In this document: in pieces, positions 1 through 8,944 of the stretch
Layout: each line of letters opens with the position of its first letter
Position numbering within the stretch: the stretch's first letter is position 1
From: a virus
Virus record (IMG/VR): IMGVR_UViG_3300035158_000869
Coordinates: 1 to 45,323 of that record
Reading direction: 5' to 3' (one strand)
DNA: 45,323 nucleotides
Notes under the pieces: model-generated
Seen by the model: only the letters and a program-made list of their open reading frames with translations
Told to the model about the DNA's origin: nothing
Database searches by the model: none
Translations under genes and position numbers: made by a program

Positions 1-133
1 AATCTCCTGTTTGCAAAGTGTTACAGGTCTTATTTCTGAGGCAAAACCATATTGGTAGTGTGATCTCAAGTAGCCTGTTAACTTTAATTTAGAGCCTAAC
101 CCCGAAGACCCTTCGGGGATTGCGGCTCTAAGG
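1..133 (-). repeat. Left copy of a 133-nt inverted duplicate element
   Basis: Read on the minus strand, this segment matches 44594-44726 on the plus strand at 131 of 133 positions by eye. It begins at the stop codon of the 128-439 gene (CCTTAGAGCC), folds into an 8-bp stem TTAGAGCC/GGCTCTAA enclosing a CCCCGAAG/CTTCGGGG hairpin, and ends in a ribosome-binding-site-like AGGAGATT at the window edge. It may continue beyond position 1. Both copies face the direction of local transcription, so it looks like a duplicated leader or a structured RNA. Confidence 0.9.
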
Positions 134-439
134 TTTTTCATGTTTTTCAATTCTAATAAGTTTTGGTGTCTTATAATTACCTTTAAACCTTACATGTACA
201 TCTCTAGCTCCCTCTTTCAAGGCTTTATCATATTTCTCATCTGTAGAACCTATAGTCCTAGTATCTAGTCTATAATAACCCATGAAATCAGAACCTACAA
301 CAGTCCAGAAATAAACAAGCTTCTTTGATTGAAATTCATACCTAACATTAATACCTGCTAGTTTAACTTTTACTTCTGTACCCTTATCAAATTTAGGTCT
401 AGTTGTCTTTGCTTCCTTTACATAATCTTTGAATTTCAT
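128..439 (-). CDS. Small protein with capsid-targeting-like N-terminus
   Basis: This 103-residue basic protein has no recognised domain. Its N-terminus MKFKDYVKEA resembles the capsid-targeting peptide of T4 internal proteins (MKTYQEFIAEA), which the prohead protease cleaves after a Glu. Four other proteins in this window begin the same way. The start codon overlaps the stop of the upstream gene as ATGA, and GGAG lies about nine bases upstream. The stop codon lies inside the 133-nt repeat element. A packaged internal head protein is the best guess; the rest of the sequence (mixed beta-prone, rich in Lys and Tyr) gives no function. Confidence 0.75.
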   Translation of the reverse strand: MKFKDYVKEAKTTRPKFDKGTEVKVKLAGINVRYEFQSKKLVYFWTVVGSDFMGYYRLDTRTIGSTDEKYDKALKEGARDVHVRFKGNYKTPKLIRIEKHEKP

Positions 440-1266
440 AAAAATTTCTCCATGCTGTAATTTAGTAATTTTATAACATCTTTTATATTAGTCTCTTTTT
501 CATTAGACACACATGTAATAATATTTTTATTGTTGAAATTATAAATACCGTTCTGTTTATAAGGGCCTACAGGCTGTCCCCATGAGAACACAGGCACATT
601 CTGTAAATTACTTATTGCTGTCCAATGACTTATAGGACATATAACCAATTTTGCTTTGTTTATATATTGTATAATGTGCTTATAACATATATCGAAATAA
701 TCAATATTTTTCAATATTTCATTATCATCTTCTAGATGGGTTTTCATATCACCAATAGTTTTGAAATCTACATTTTTACCCTCAAGATGGTACTTTATCT
801 CTTCAAGTACTAATTCTTTTTCTCTACTATCGGGTATAAAAACTACTGTTTCATCAACCTCAACATCATTAAAATATGGTAATTTTTCAAATATCTTTCT
901 ATATATAGAATATGGAGGTGAAGACTTAGAATAACTCAAATTATATAAATCAACGTCTTTCATATTACAATCACATCTGTTAGATATCTCATTTCTCAGA
1001 TTTCTTATGAATAAGGAAAAATCGTTATGTTTTATTGTTTTGTGTATATAACCTTCTTGATCAAATTCGTTTCTGGATAAATTTTCATAAACAGGTATAA
1101 AGTAGTCTTTATCTATCCAATCATATAGAAATGACCTATTATGATGAGAATTTATATAAACAACATCGTGGTCAATAACTTCAGTATGCCACCTCACAAA
1201 AGGTCTGAAAGTTAATATTTCACTTTCAATATCTCCTATATATGGTCCAAAAGCTAAAATATTCAT
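436..1266 (-). CDS. Hypothetical protein, possible GT-B glycosyltransferase
   Basis: This protein has 276 residues. The C-terminal half reads like the second Rossmann domain of a GT-B transferase: a beta strand VVFIPDSREKE near residue 140, then KAKLVICPISHWTAISNL and VPVFSWGQPVGPYKQ near residues 205-240, where heptosyltransferase-like enzymes bind the donor nucleotide. The N-terminal half begins MNILAFGPYIGD, a typical first strand plus glycine loop. No catalytic residue can be assigned with certainty. It lies between the nitrilase and the capsid-peptide gene in one tight operon. The alternative is an unrelated phage protein of unknown function. Confidence 0.65.
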   Translation of the reverse strand: MNILAFGPYIGDIESEILTFRPFVRWHTEVIDHDVVYINSHHNRSFLYDWIDKDYFIPVYENLSRNEFDQEGYIHKTIKHNDFSLFIRNLRNEISNRCDCNMKDVDLYNLSYSKSSPPYSIYRKIFEKLPYFNDVEVDETVVFIPDSREKELVLEEIKYHLEGKNVDFKTIGDMKTHLEDDNEILKNIDYFDICYKHIIQYINKAKLVICPISHWTAISNLQNVPVFSWGQPVGPYKQNGIYNFNNKNIITCVSNEKETNIKDVIKLLNYSMEKFL

Positions 1267-1267
1267 A

Positions 1268-2323
1268 TTATAATCTTGTAAAAGCTCTCTTACCCTCTAT
1301 CCTATTATATATTTTATTAAAATCCAATGAATAATCAAAGTCGTCCTTTTCCTCACCTCTAAGTCCTTGTATATCAACATTCCTAATTACTACTAACTCA
1401 TCATAATCATTAGATGCTTGGTACAATTTAAGACCTGAAGGAGCCCATAAACCAGAACCACCCCAGAATTTTGCTTTACTTATATTATGAACACCAACAG
1501 CGTTACAAGCAACTACCCATATCTGATTAGTTGAGGATCGTGATTGCATGAACATATCCCACAGATCACCATAATATGTATCCGTATAAACATTCATCAA
1601 GTCATAATCTCTTTCACCGGTTCCTCTCCATGATGCTATTTGTATTACTGCATCCACCTCATCAACCTGTGAATATTCCTGTAATAATTGTGAAAAACAG
1701 AAATCATAACAAGAAGTAAAACCAAATCTACCCCAATCAGTATCTATAACCAATCTATCTGTTTGTCCTGATATAGTATATGTTTTTTCAATACCAGGTA
1801 GAAGGATTTTATCATATGTAAATTCTGGATTTCTATGATCCATACCCTTGTTTATTACATATGTAGAATTTAAATATTTTCTTTCAGGTCCTCTTCTAAT
1901 ATTGTTAAACATGATGAACTGGAATTTATTATCTAACATTGGTTTCAAGGTTCCATCTATCCATTCACCATGGTTTTCAATAACAGCATTTTCCATGTAT
2001 TCCCAACATTCAGGGTCACCCTGTTGTTCTTCATTATCAAGCCCTTTAGAAGGAGATTCATCCCAAAAATAACCTGCTAAACAAAATTCAGGAAATATAG
2101 CCATATTAACACCTAAATCTTTAAAAACTTTTGCCGCTCGTTCTATTTTTAGCTTATTTTTCTCTATAGATGCGGGATTAGTTTTATCATCTACTTCTGG
2201 TAGAAAGGCATGAATATTACCCAATCCAATAGTTAGATAGTCATCATTATCAGAAAATCTCCTTTCAATGACATTAAAGCCTTCTATTTTTTTGGATTCA
2301 TTTAGATAACTTGTAAATCTCAT
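1268..2323 (-). CDS. Carbon-nitrogen hydrolase (nitrilase superfamily)
   Basis: This 351-residue enzyme has the full Glu-Lys-Cys triad of the nitrilase superfamily: Glu79 in AIFPEFCLAGY, Lys172 in YDKILLPG, and the nucleophile Cys205 in GFTSCYDFCF. Members hydrolyse amides or nitriles; the substrate cannot be read from the sequence, although glutamine amidohydrolase-like or polyamine-related activities are common. The N-terminus MRFTSYLNES matches the capsid-targeting-like leader seen in four neighbours, with an E-S junction suitable for a T4-type prohead protease. The enzyme could therefore be packaged and delivered with the DNA. Length beyond the usual 260-300 residues comes from this leader and a C-terminal extension. 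Confidence 0.88.
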   Translation of the reverse strand: MRFTSYLNESKKIEGFNVIERRFSDNDDYLTIGLGNIHAFLPEVDDKTNPASIEKNKLKIERAAKVFKDLGVNMAIFPEFCLAGYFWDESPSKGLDNEEQQGDPECWEYMENAVIENHGEWIDGTLKPMLDNKFQFIMFNNIRRGPERKYLNSTYVINKGMDHRNPEFTYDKILLPGIEKTYTISGQTDRLVIDTDWGRFGFTSCYDFCFSQLLQEYSQVDEVDAVIQIASWRGTGERDYDLMNVYTDTYYGDLWDMFMQSRSSTNQIWVVACNAVGVHNISKAKFWGGSGLWAPSGLKLYQASNDYDELVVIRNVDIQGLRGEEKDDFDYSLDFNKIYNRIEGKRAFTRL

Positions 2324-2334
2324 ACTTACTTCTC

Positions 2335-2808
2335 CTATATTAAATATTCTGGATTATCTATTATCACATTACCTTTCCACAACTTTAATATATCCTCATA
2401 ATCAATGTAATCTTCTTGCTTCATCTTTACCACTTCAATATTTCTCAAAACATCTTCTAAACAGCTTGATAAAATAAATTGTTTTTCAAAAACATTCAAC
2501 CTTGTGATATCCAACAGAACTTTATTATTTTTCCTAAAGAAAGATATAAGACCTATACCTTCTCTATTTTGTACATAATATTTTTTTGAGGTTCTCTTTA
2601 ATACCGAGTTATAAATCTTTATATTATCTTCCACAACAAATCTATTAGTTTTTGGGAAGTTACTAATAACTTCTTTTACTTTTTCACTTGTAGGACTAGA
2701 AAAATTTAACTTTATCAAATGAACTCTAGGTATCAAAAGTAGCTCTTTATCATTAATATTATCTTCATTTATCCCTATGTAATCGCTTCCCATTCTAGTC
2801 AGGCGCAT
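2335..2808 (-). CDS. Hypothetical protein
   Basis: This 157-residue protein is not recognised. It starts directly after the primase stop codon and is followed by the nitrilase gene, so it is translated from the same message. The composition is ordinary for a cytosolic protein, with alternating hydrophobic strands and a basic central part (around residues 65-90), and no membrane segment or Cys cluster. Its place next to primase might suggest a replication accessory role, but that is context only. Confidence 0.7.
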   Translation of the reverse strand: MRLTRMGSDYIGINEDNINDKELLLIPRVHLIKLNFSSPTSEKVKEVISNFPKTNRFVVEDNIKIYNSVLKRTSKKYYVQNREGIGLISFFRKNNKVLLDITRLNVFEKQFILSSCLEDVLRNIEVVKMKQEDYIDYEDILKLWKGNVIIDNPEYLI

Positions 2809-2809
2809 G

Positions 2810-3805
2810 TTATAACTTCCTCCACTTCATTTTCAGATAAGAATAACTGTTATTAACTATAAAATCATACATATTATTTATTTCGTGTTTTATTGCTAAC
2901 TTATTCAAATCTTCCTCCATCCTATATTTATAAGGAAATCTAAAATATTTCAACTTCTTTGCATACTTATTTTTATTCATAAATTTATTTAGAGCATCAA
3001 AACCTGCTTCATCATTATCAAGTGCTATTATTATTCCTTTCTTTGTATATTTTAAAACTCTTTTAATAAACTCTTCTGATATTTCTTTACCTAAACATGG
3101 TGTTCCTTGATTTTCAATCATTAAAGCATCTAGAATACCCTCTGTTATTATTATATATTTTTCTTCATCAAATTTATCACAATTCATTACAATGTTTCTC
3201 TTTTTTAATTTTGGATTCTTGTATTTAGGTTCCATTTTAGGTAATATTCTTCGTGCTTGAAAATAAACAATATTATCATTTTCATATATAGGTATTATAT
3301 ATCTACATTCATATTTACCTTTCGTAGCAACAAATACATCAAAATTAGATGGTACTTTTCTATCTCTAATAAAATTTAGTAAATGTTGTTTATATAACTT
3401 TTCCTGTCTTGTTTTTGGTTCATGTTTTATTCCTATACAGTCTTTCAGAATATCATTATGATAAAATTTTCTATCTTCCTCTTCTTTCATAATTTTCTTT
3501 TTTGCAGAAAGTTGTTTTTTCATAATATCAGGATTGTATTTATATAGTTTTCTCTTAGCATCCTCTATACTGATACCTGTTATTTCTGAATACAAAAGCA
3601 AAAAAGAACCCGATCTACCACAGTTAAAACAATGGTAGATGGGGTTACCTCCATTATAATTCAAATTAAACCTTCTCTTGCTTTTACTTTTCTTTGAATC
3701 TCCGCATAAAGCACATCTAGCTAAAAAATGGTTTCCGGCTTCAGATATCTTTACTTTTGAAAAGTGCTCCATTACAAATTCTGACACAAAATCTATAGGT
3801 ATCAT
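2810..3805 (-). CDS. DNA primase, DnaG type
   Basis: This 331-residue protein has an N-terminal zinc-binding domain with C31-x2-C34 and H58-C59-x2-C62 (HCFNCGRSG) and a Toprim domain with IIITEGILDALM and the acidic metal motif ALDNDEAG. It synthesises RNA primers at the replication fork. The protein is shorter than bacterial DnaG and lacks a helicase-binding C-terminal domain, which fits T4 gp61-like phage primases that work with a separate helicase. The start overlaps the preceding stop as TAATG, with AGGAAAT upstream. No replicative helicase is visible in this window. Confidence 0.93.
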   Translation of the reverse strand: MIPIDFVSEFVMEHFSKVKISEAGNHFLARCALCGDSKKSKSKRRFNLNYNGGNPIYHCFNCGRSGSFLLLYSEITGISIEDAKRKLYKYNPDIMKKQLSAKKKIMKEEEDRKFYHNDILKDCIGIKHEPKTRQEKLYKQHLLNFIRDRKVPSNFDVFVATKGKYECRYIIPIYENDNIVYFQARRILPKMEPKYKNPKLKKRNIVMNCDKFDEEKYIIITEGILDALMIENQGTPCLGKEISEEFIKRVLKYTKKGIIIALDNDEAGFDALNKFMNKNKYAKKLKYFRFPYKYRMEEDLNKLAIKHEINNMYDFIVNNSYSYLKMKWRKL

Positions 3806-3993
3806 TATATTTCCTCAAATTCATAACAATCAAAGTCTTGTGGTATATAAGTAGTAACCTTACTTTTATCTATATCTTTAAAATAATCTTTACTACAATA
3901 AACTTTGTTTTTCCTTTCTTTACAATTTACACAATTTAAACATAAATGTATATTTATCTTCTTTTTACCTTCTTGGTAATCTCTTTTTAGCAT
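3805..3993 (-). CDS. Small Cys-rich protein
   Basis: This is a protein of about 62 residues with the cluster C-x2-C-x2-C and a further C-x-S (CLNCVNCKERKNKVYCS) followed by an acidic C-terminus ending CYEFEEI. It is probably a small zinc-binding protein. A TTG start three codons further upstream is possible, but the ATG at 3993 has AAGAGG at better spacing. It overlaps the end of the HTH gene and is directly coupled to primase. A Cys-rich relative lies at 36604-36768. Confidence 0.7.
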   Translation of the reverse strand: MLKRDYQEGKKKINIHLCLNCVNCKERKNKVYCSKDYFKDIDKSKVTTYIPQDFDCYEFEEI

Positions 3994-4291
3994 CCTCCTC
4001 AACCTCTTTTCTAATTTTTGGAGGAAGAAGTTTTATAAATTTCGATAAATCAGGTTCTTCAACTTTAAGTATTTGAGACATAACAACAGCAGTTTCAAAA
4101 GGACCCCAAGATGGATCCATCTTTCTAACATTCTTATACATTTTCTCCATTGACCTTTTGAGGGCCTGAGAAACGGCTTGTCTAGAAATTCCTAATTCTT
4201 TAGCTATTTCTGCTCCTGTTTTTTGTTCCAAAATGCTATCAACCGATTTATTTACTTCTTCCTCGTTTATTATTCTATCTCTAAAACCCAT
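3965..4291 (-). CDS. Helix-turn-helix protein, sigma region 4-like
   Basis: This 108-residue protein contains one clear HTH, residues about 27-50: TGAEIAKELGISRQAVSQAL. The pattern is that of sigma-70 region 4 or of LuxR/MerR-like winged helices, where the second helix reads DNA. A basic C-terminus (KKRLPRR) follows. It could be a phage regulator or a small sigma-like factor for the non-host promoter class seen here. It lies between the ribonucleotide reductase and primase in the same operon. Confidence 0.8.
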   Translation of the reverse strand: MGFRDRIINEEEVNKSVDSILEQKTGAEIAKELGISRQAVSQALKRSMEKMYKNVRKMDPSWGPFETAVVMSQILKVEEPDLSKFIKLLPPKIRKEVEEDAKKRLPRR

Positions 4292-4306
4292 CTTTCATTC
4301 CTCCTT

Positions 4307-6523
4307 TTAACTACACCTGCTAAAATTACAATTAAAACAAGTCTTACATCCTTCTAGGTTTTTTACTGCATGTTGACCACAATTAGTACATAACTCCCCT
4401 AAAGGCTCAAAACCTTCTTCACTATCTCTCACATAGTATTTATTTAAAAGTTTAGCCAATCCATCAGGTATACTTAATATCTGTGTAGGCTTTTTTTCAT
4501 TTTCTTCAAATCTAGACCATACAGGCCTATCACTATTTATGTCTATTAGGGTTTTTGTTAGATTATCTAAAGGTACACCGTTTTGTAGTGCTATAGAAAT
4601 AATTCTCCCTATTGCCTCTGTCATAGTATTCATAATCTGTCCGCTTTTACCTATCTGTAGAAAAATTTCAACTGGTTTACCAGCTGTAGATGCTACTGTG
4701 ACATACATTTTACCACTACCTGTATCTAGAGTAAAAACCTCACCCTTCAACCTAGATGGTCTCTTAAAGTTATCCAATGGTTTTTCAGTTTTATTAAATG
4801 TTACAGGCTGGTTTTGCTTACAACCGTCTCTATAAATAGTAATACCTTTCAAACCCTTTTTATATGAGTATTTGTATAAGTCAGATATTTCTTCTTTACC
4901 GGTACTTGAAGGTAAATTAACAGTGCTGGAAATAGCGGTTGAACAATGCTTTTGTAATGCTGCTTGCATATCAACCCTATCCTTTGTCCTTATATCATGT
5001 GCAACTACAAAAACATCTCTTACCTCTTTAGGAATACCATGTAAACCTTTTAATGAACCAGAATTAGAGAATATTTTATTAACTAAAGATTGATTATACC
5101 ATTCTTCATCTTTAAATCTATCCTCAAATATGTTATTAGTAAACAACATTGTATCACCTTCTATAAGGTGTTTCTCAAATGTTAAACCGAAACAAGGTTC
5201 AATACCATAAGAGGCATCACAAGAAATAGCTACCGTACCTGTAGGTTGACATGTAGTGTGTTGTGAGTTCCTTAGACCGTTCTCTTTAACTTTGTTTATA
5301 ACATCTTCATTTGTTATAAGAGAGCTTACAATTCTTTCCACATCTTCTTTGAATACATCATAATCATAAAATTTACCCTTCTCTTTGGCCAAATCAGCAC
5401 TCTTATCAATACAAGCAGTAGTAACAGTCTCCATAATTTTACTTGCAAAATCTCTTCCCTCTTTAGAATCATATTTAATATCTAACATAAACATCGCATC
5501 AGCTAATCCCATTATTCCAACACCAACAGGTCTATATTTTAAAGCTACATCTTTAAATCTTTTATCTGGAAAGTCCATAACATCTATTACATTATCCATG
5601 AGACCCATAACATCATATGATGTTCTATAAAGTCCTTCCCAATCATATTGGTCTTCTAGTTCTTTGTTGGCAAACTTGCCTAGATTTATAGCGCATAGAT
5701 TACAACAACCAAAAGGGATTAAGGGTTGTTCCCCGCAGGGATTTGTAGTCTCCACAAGCATTTTCCTCTTTAGAGGGTTAAACTTGTTCATATTATCAAT
5801 AAAGAATACTCCAGGATCAGCTGTTTTCCAACCCATTTCTACTAGTTTATCCCAAACTTCTGATGGATCAATAGTTCCTCTAGAAGAACCATCATAAGGA
5901 GACCGTAAAGTAAAAGGAGTATTGTTCTCTAAGCACTCCATAAACTCATCGGTTATGGCGACTGATATATTCATATTAGCCAATCTACCATCTATTTCCT
6001 TACAAGATATGAATTCCATTATATCAGGATGCCATACAGGCATATCAACCATTATAGCAGCTCTTCTTACTCTACCGCCACTTTTAGTGGTCTCACCTAC
6101 AGCATCATATAATTTCATAAAAGTTATAGGCCCACTGGATTTTCCTTCTGGAGGTACATCTGGTTTACCCTCGTATATGTAAGCCTCTCTTTCCCTCAAA
6201 TTACCAATAGGTATACCAACTCCTGCTCCATATTGAAATATTTTTCTACATACATCAGCTATATCATATATACTATTCATACTGTCTTTTAGCGGAACAA
6301 CATAACAAGCTGAAAATATTTTATTTTCTTTACCTGCATTTAAATATGTAGGAGTATTAGGTCTCCATATATTTTCTTTCTGTAGCTTGAAAGCTAAGTT
6401 ATAATCATTATCACTTATTGCAAATTCTCTTGCCACTCTTTCAAATGTACCATCTATTTTTTCATTTTGGAATGAGTACAAATTCTCAAAAACTCTTCTA
6501 GCATTTTCTCCAAGTACTGACAT
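4307..6523 (-). CDS. nrdJ: B12-dependent ribonucleotide reductase (class II)
   Basis: This 738-residue enzyme has the class I/II catalytic loop NPCGEQPL (residues 261-268, with Asn261, Cys263 and Glu265) and the partner Cys73 in FSACYVV. Motifs QPTGTVAISCDASYGIEP and a C-terminal zinc-ribbon tail with several CxxC pairs (CTNCGQ, CKTCFNC, ending RCS) identify the adenosylcobalamin-dependent group. It converts ribonucleotides to deoxyribonucleotides without oxygen and without a small NrdB subunit; none is present nearby. It sits beside a thymidylate synthase-like gene, so the two supply dNTPs for phage replication. Oxygen independence and the need for B12 fit an anaerobic host. Confidence 0.95.
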   Translation of the reverse strand: MSVLGENARRVFENLYSFQNEKIDGTFERVAREFAISDNDYNLAFKLQKENIWRPNTPTYLNAGKENKIFSACYVVPLKDSMNSIYDIADVCRKIFQYGAGVGIPIGNLREREAYIYEGKPDVPPEGKSSGPITFMKLYDAVGETTKSGGRVRRAAIMVDMPVWHPDIMEFISCKEIDGRLANMNISVAITDEFMECLENNTPFTLRSPYDGSSRGTIDPSEVWDKLVEMGWKTADPGVFFIDNMNKFNPLKRKMLVETTNPCGEQPLIPFGCCNLCAINLGKFANKELEDQYDWEGLYRTSYDVMGLMDNVIDVMDFPDKRFKDVALKYRPVGVGIMGLADAMFMLDIKYDSKEGRDFASKIMETVTTACIDKSADLAKEKGKFYDYDVFKEDVERIVSSLITNEDVINKVKENGLRNSQHTTCQPTGTVAISCDASYGIEPCFGLTFEKHLIEGDTMLFTNNIFEDRFKDEEWYNQSLVNKIFSNSGSLKGLHGIPKEVRDVFVVAHDIRTKDRVDMQAALQKHCSTAISSTVNLPSSTGKEEISDLYKYSYKKGLKGITIYRDGCKQNQPVTFNKTEKPLDNFKRPSRLKGEVFTLDTGSGKMYVTVASTAGKPVEIFLQIGKSGQIMNTMTEAIGRIISIALQNGVPLDNLTKTLIDINSDRPVWSRFEENEKKPTQILSIPDGLAKLLNKYYVRDSEEGFEPLGELCTNCGQHAVKNLEGCKTCFNCNFSRCS

Positions 6524-6541
6524 TAATCACTTCCTCCGTTT

Positions 6542-7327
6542 TTAATCTTCTCTACCATTTAATCTAGCTTTGAGTAAGTCTTTATAGAAACCATATATAT
6601 GAAGTCCTTTAGAACAAAATGATAATGTTCCCACCTCTACATCTAGTTCACTTGCCATAAATTCTTGCAACATTAATATTCCACCCATGTTTGTAGGCCA
6701 GGCACCATATAAGTCCCATGACCTAAAATAAGCGGTAAATAGAAGATAATCTTTACCATCAACGTTTACCACTTTTGTATCAATCATTCTTAAACATGGA
6801 GATGTTAATCTTTCATTATCATTTTTATAAGGAACATCGTATGCAGAATTAGACTCAGGATAACCAACTTGTATAGTACAATGGTTATTATATAAACCTT
6901 TCTCTCTATAATGTTTTATACACCACTCTAGTTGATCAGGAACTTTTATCTCAAACATTCTATAGATATGTCCATTACCATCAGTAAATTTAGGAATTTC
7001 ATATTTACCACCTCTAATCCATGTAGCATATCTATAATCTTCATTCTCCTCTAAATCTTCTCCATTCATTATATAACTAACAAAATAATTTTCTATATCT
7101 TGATCTGTTGCTACAGGAGAAAAACCTGCTGGCATTATTGGAGATAACGGTCTTGTTGTTGGATAATATATAGTACCTGAAACAAAATCAAATTCTAATC
7201 TTGTAGTTTCCTTCTCATAACTACCTGTACTTATCTCGGTCTCACGACCATGCTTATTAATCTCACTTAACAATTTAAACCATACGTCATCTAGCGTGGT
7301 TCCTTCCACGAATACACCCTTAAACAT
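6542..7327 (-). CDS. thyA: Thymidylate synthase-like protein (ThyA family)
   Basis: This protein has 261 residues. The ThyA signature is in the C-terminal half: catalytic Cys178 in TSPCLRM, then FRSWDLYGAWPTN (Arg202, Ser203, Asp205, Asn213) and the terminal HIYGFY. Asn213 occupies the position that distinguishes dUMP from dCMP enzymes, favouring dTMP synthesis over dCMP hydroxymethylation. The N-terminal half is divergent from bacterial ThyA. It lies directly downstream of the cytochrome gene and upstream of the ribonucleotide reductase. A dUMP- or dCMP-hydroxymethylase cannot be excluded without modelling. Confidence 0.85.
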   Translation of the reverse strand: MFKGVFVEGTTLDDVWFKLLSEINKHGRETEISTGSYEKETTRLEFDFVSGTIYYPTTRPLSPIMPAGFSPVATDQDIENYFVSYIMNGEDLEENEDYRYATWIRGGKYEIPKFTDGNGHIYRMFEIKVPDQLEWCIKHYREKGLYNNHCTIQVGYPESNSAYDVPYKNDNERLTSPCLRMIDTKVVNVDGKDYLLFTAYFRSWDLYGAWPTNMGGILMLQEFMASELDVEVGTLSFCSKGLHIYGFYKDLLKARLNGRED

Positions 7328-7331
7328 ATTT

Positions 7332-7739
7332 TTATCCTCCCACTATTTTTTTTATATGACAGTCTCTACATGAAGTAGGTCCACTACTTTTAGCTTCTCT
7401 TTTTAGAGACTTGTGACAACCCATACAACTATCATGAATTGCATCATAATGAAACCTTTTCACCCTTTCTTCTCTACTCACTCTTATACCTCTTGGTTTT
7501 CTAGGTTTATTATGACAATAAGCACAACTTTCAATACATTCATCACCTTCTTTCATCGTATGGTGACAAACTTTACAATCAATATCGTAATCATTAGCAT
7601 GTGATTCATGATTCCATTCAACTAAAGGTCTTGTATGTTCATCATAAACGCTAGATTCCATAACCATTCCGGCATGAGATAAACCATACGCTATCATCAA
7701 ACCTAGTACTACTGCCATGAAAATTTTGTAAATCTTCAT
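7332..7739 (-). CDS. Secreted tetrahaem cytochrome c (class III/c7-like)
   Basis: This 135-residue protein has a Sec signal peptide (MKIYKIFMAVVLGLMIAYG, cleavage after SHA near residue 23) and four haem-attachment motifs: CKVCH (55-59), CAYCH (72-76), CMGCH (105-109) and CRDCH (124-128). Extra His residues at 44, 47, 97 and 102 could be axial ligands, as in the c3/c7 family of low-potential electron carriers of sulfate and metal reducers. It would be matured in the periplasm by the host Ccm/Ccs machinery. It is embedded, with only 4- and 12-bp gaps, between a thymidylate synthase-like gene and the flap exonuclease, so it belongs to the phage operon. A viral multihaem cytochrome is very unusual. 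Confidence 0.93.
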   Translation of the reverse strand: MKIYKIFMAVVLGLMIAYGLSHAGMVMESSVYDEHTRPLVEWNHESHANDYDIDCKVCHHTMKEGDECIESCAYCHNKPRKPRGIRVSREERVKRFHYDAIHDSCMGCHKSLKREAKSSGPTSCRDCHIKKIVGG

Positions 7740-7751
7740 ACTCTTACCTCC

Positions 7752-8624
7752 TTAATAGAGTTGTAATAATATATTTTCTATCTTTGTAAATTCATCTAAA
7801 TAACTTCTAAACTTATTTCTAGAGAAAAACTTGTATATTTCATCTGGATTAGGATATTCATATTCATAATACTCTTTCTTTATCCTACTACTTATCGTCT
7901 TAGGTATCTTTTTAAAATCCATTAGGACTCTATTTCTATTAAAGTTATACTCTAAACCATTTTCTCTTAACCAGTTTTCATAGCCTTTTTCCATAACCTT
8001 TTCCGTCATTTTAGGTCCAAAACCAGGCTTTCTTTTTCCTTCAGGCCAATCGGATGGTGTTTTTACATTAAAAATATCATCTTTTGATTGACCCATCAAG
8101 CACTTTTCAACTATAAACCTCTCTGTATCGTTACAAACTTTAAATTTTTTATCTTTAGGATTCCATATTCTAACATACTTAGAGTATAATTGTAAATAGT
8201 CTTCATCATTAGAAATAACAACATAATAATTTCCACCTTCTAAGGCAATAACTCCTATTACATCATCTGCTTCAGCATTCTTTATCCTGATTACTTTAAA
8301 AGGTAGGTTCTCTTTAATATCAGTGGATAGCTTATGCATTTCAGAGTATAATAAAGGCCAATTTATATCTGTTTTATCTCTATTCTTCTTTCTAGACTCC
8401 TTATATCTGGAAAAGTATGATTTTCGCCATGAAATATTATCATCAACGGCTAATACTACTTCTTTTACATTTCCAATTTTTAGTATTGATTTGAATATAG
8501 AATCGAAGGTTGTATACCTCCATAGGGGTAGGTCTGGTGCGGGTGTATATCCTGCAACCGCACTACTTAGGTAATGTCTAACAGCTAGGTTGTTAAAATC
8601 AACTAGGATCACATTTTTATTCAT
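7752..8624 (-). CDS. 5'-3' exonuclease, T4 RNase H / FEN-like
   Basis: This 290-residue protein has the PIN/FEN fold signature: VILVDFNNLAVRH at the N-terminus, VVLAVDDN near residue 60, an arch region KSYFSRYKESRKKNRD, the acidic cluster NAEADDVIGV near residue 115 and VISNDEDYLQL near residue 137. A helix-hairpin-helix-like region follows (GFGPKMTEKVM). T4 RNase H removes RNA primers and flaps from lagging strands; this is the likely role beside primase, clamp and ligase. The length is close to T4 RNase H (305). Confidence 0.9.
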   Translation of the reverse strand: MNKNVILVDFNNLAVRHYLSSAVAGYTPAPDLPLWRYTTFDSIFKSILKIGNVKEVVLAVDDNISWRKSYFSRYKESRKKNRDKTDINWPLLYSEMHKLSTDIKENLPFKVIRIKNAEADDVIGVIALEGGNYYVVISNDEDYLQLYSKYVRIWNPKDKKFKVCNDTERFIVEKCLMGQSKDDIFNVKTPSDWPEGKRKPGFGPKMTEKVMEKGYENWLRENGLEYNFNRNRVLMDFKKIPKTISSRIKKEYYEYEYPNPDEIYKFFSRNKFRSYLDEFTKIENILLQLY

Positions 8625-8649
8625 AACAAAATCCTTTCTTTATTTTATT

Positions 8650-8943
8650 TTACTTTACTTTTCTTAGATATCCACCATGCTCAATGAAGAATGGGCTACC
8701 ATATCTAGTTCTCTTCATGTATTTCTGAACATTAGTACCACTAGAAAATCTTATTCTCTTTCTACCGTGAGTCATATTCTGATAAAATTCGTTCTTAGAT
8801 ACTTTAAATACTGGTATTCCATTTCTCTCACCATCAGCTTTTACGTCTTCAAAGCCGGTATCAACACCATCACCATTCATATTAGGTTGCATGTCTTTAA
8901 TAGCATCAATTCCTGGATTATCTCCATTTGTAAATTCACCCAT
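8650..8943 (-). CDS. Hypothetical protein
   Basis: This 97-residue protein has an Asp/Gly-rich N-terminus and a basic C-terminal half with KRTRYGSPFFIEHGGYLRKVK (two strands in pieces). No domain is recognised. A good GGAGGTGG ribosome-binding site precedes the ATG, and the gene sits two bases after the stop of the next gene upstream. Confidence 0.7.
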   Translation of the reverse strand: MGEFTNGDNPGIDAIKDMQPNMNGDGVDTGFEDVKADGERNGIPVFKVSKNEFYQNMTHGRKRIRFSSGTNVQKYMKRTRYGSPFFIEHGGYLRKVK

Positions 8944-8944
8944 A

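Noticed and set aside
1-133. Insertion-sequence terminal inverted repeat
   Set aside because: No transposase or target-site duplication is visible, the copies are 44 kb apart with phage core genes between them, and both carry leader-like signals.
4539-6182. Several plus-strand open frames across the ribonucleotide reductase
   Set aside because: They are antisense frames of a clearly coding minus-strand gene, without ribosome-binding sites or domains.
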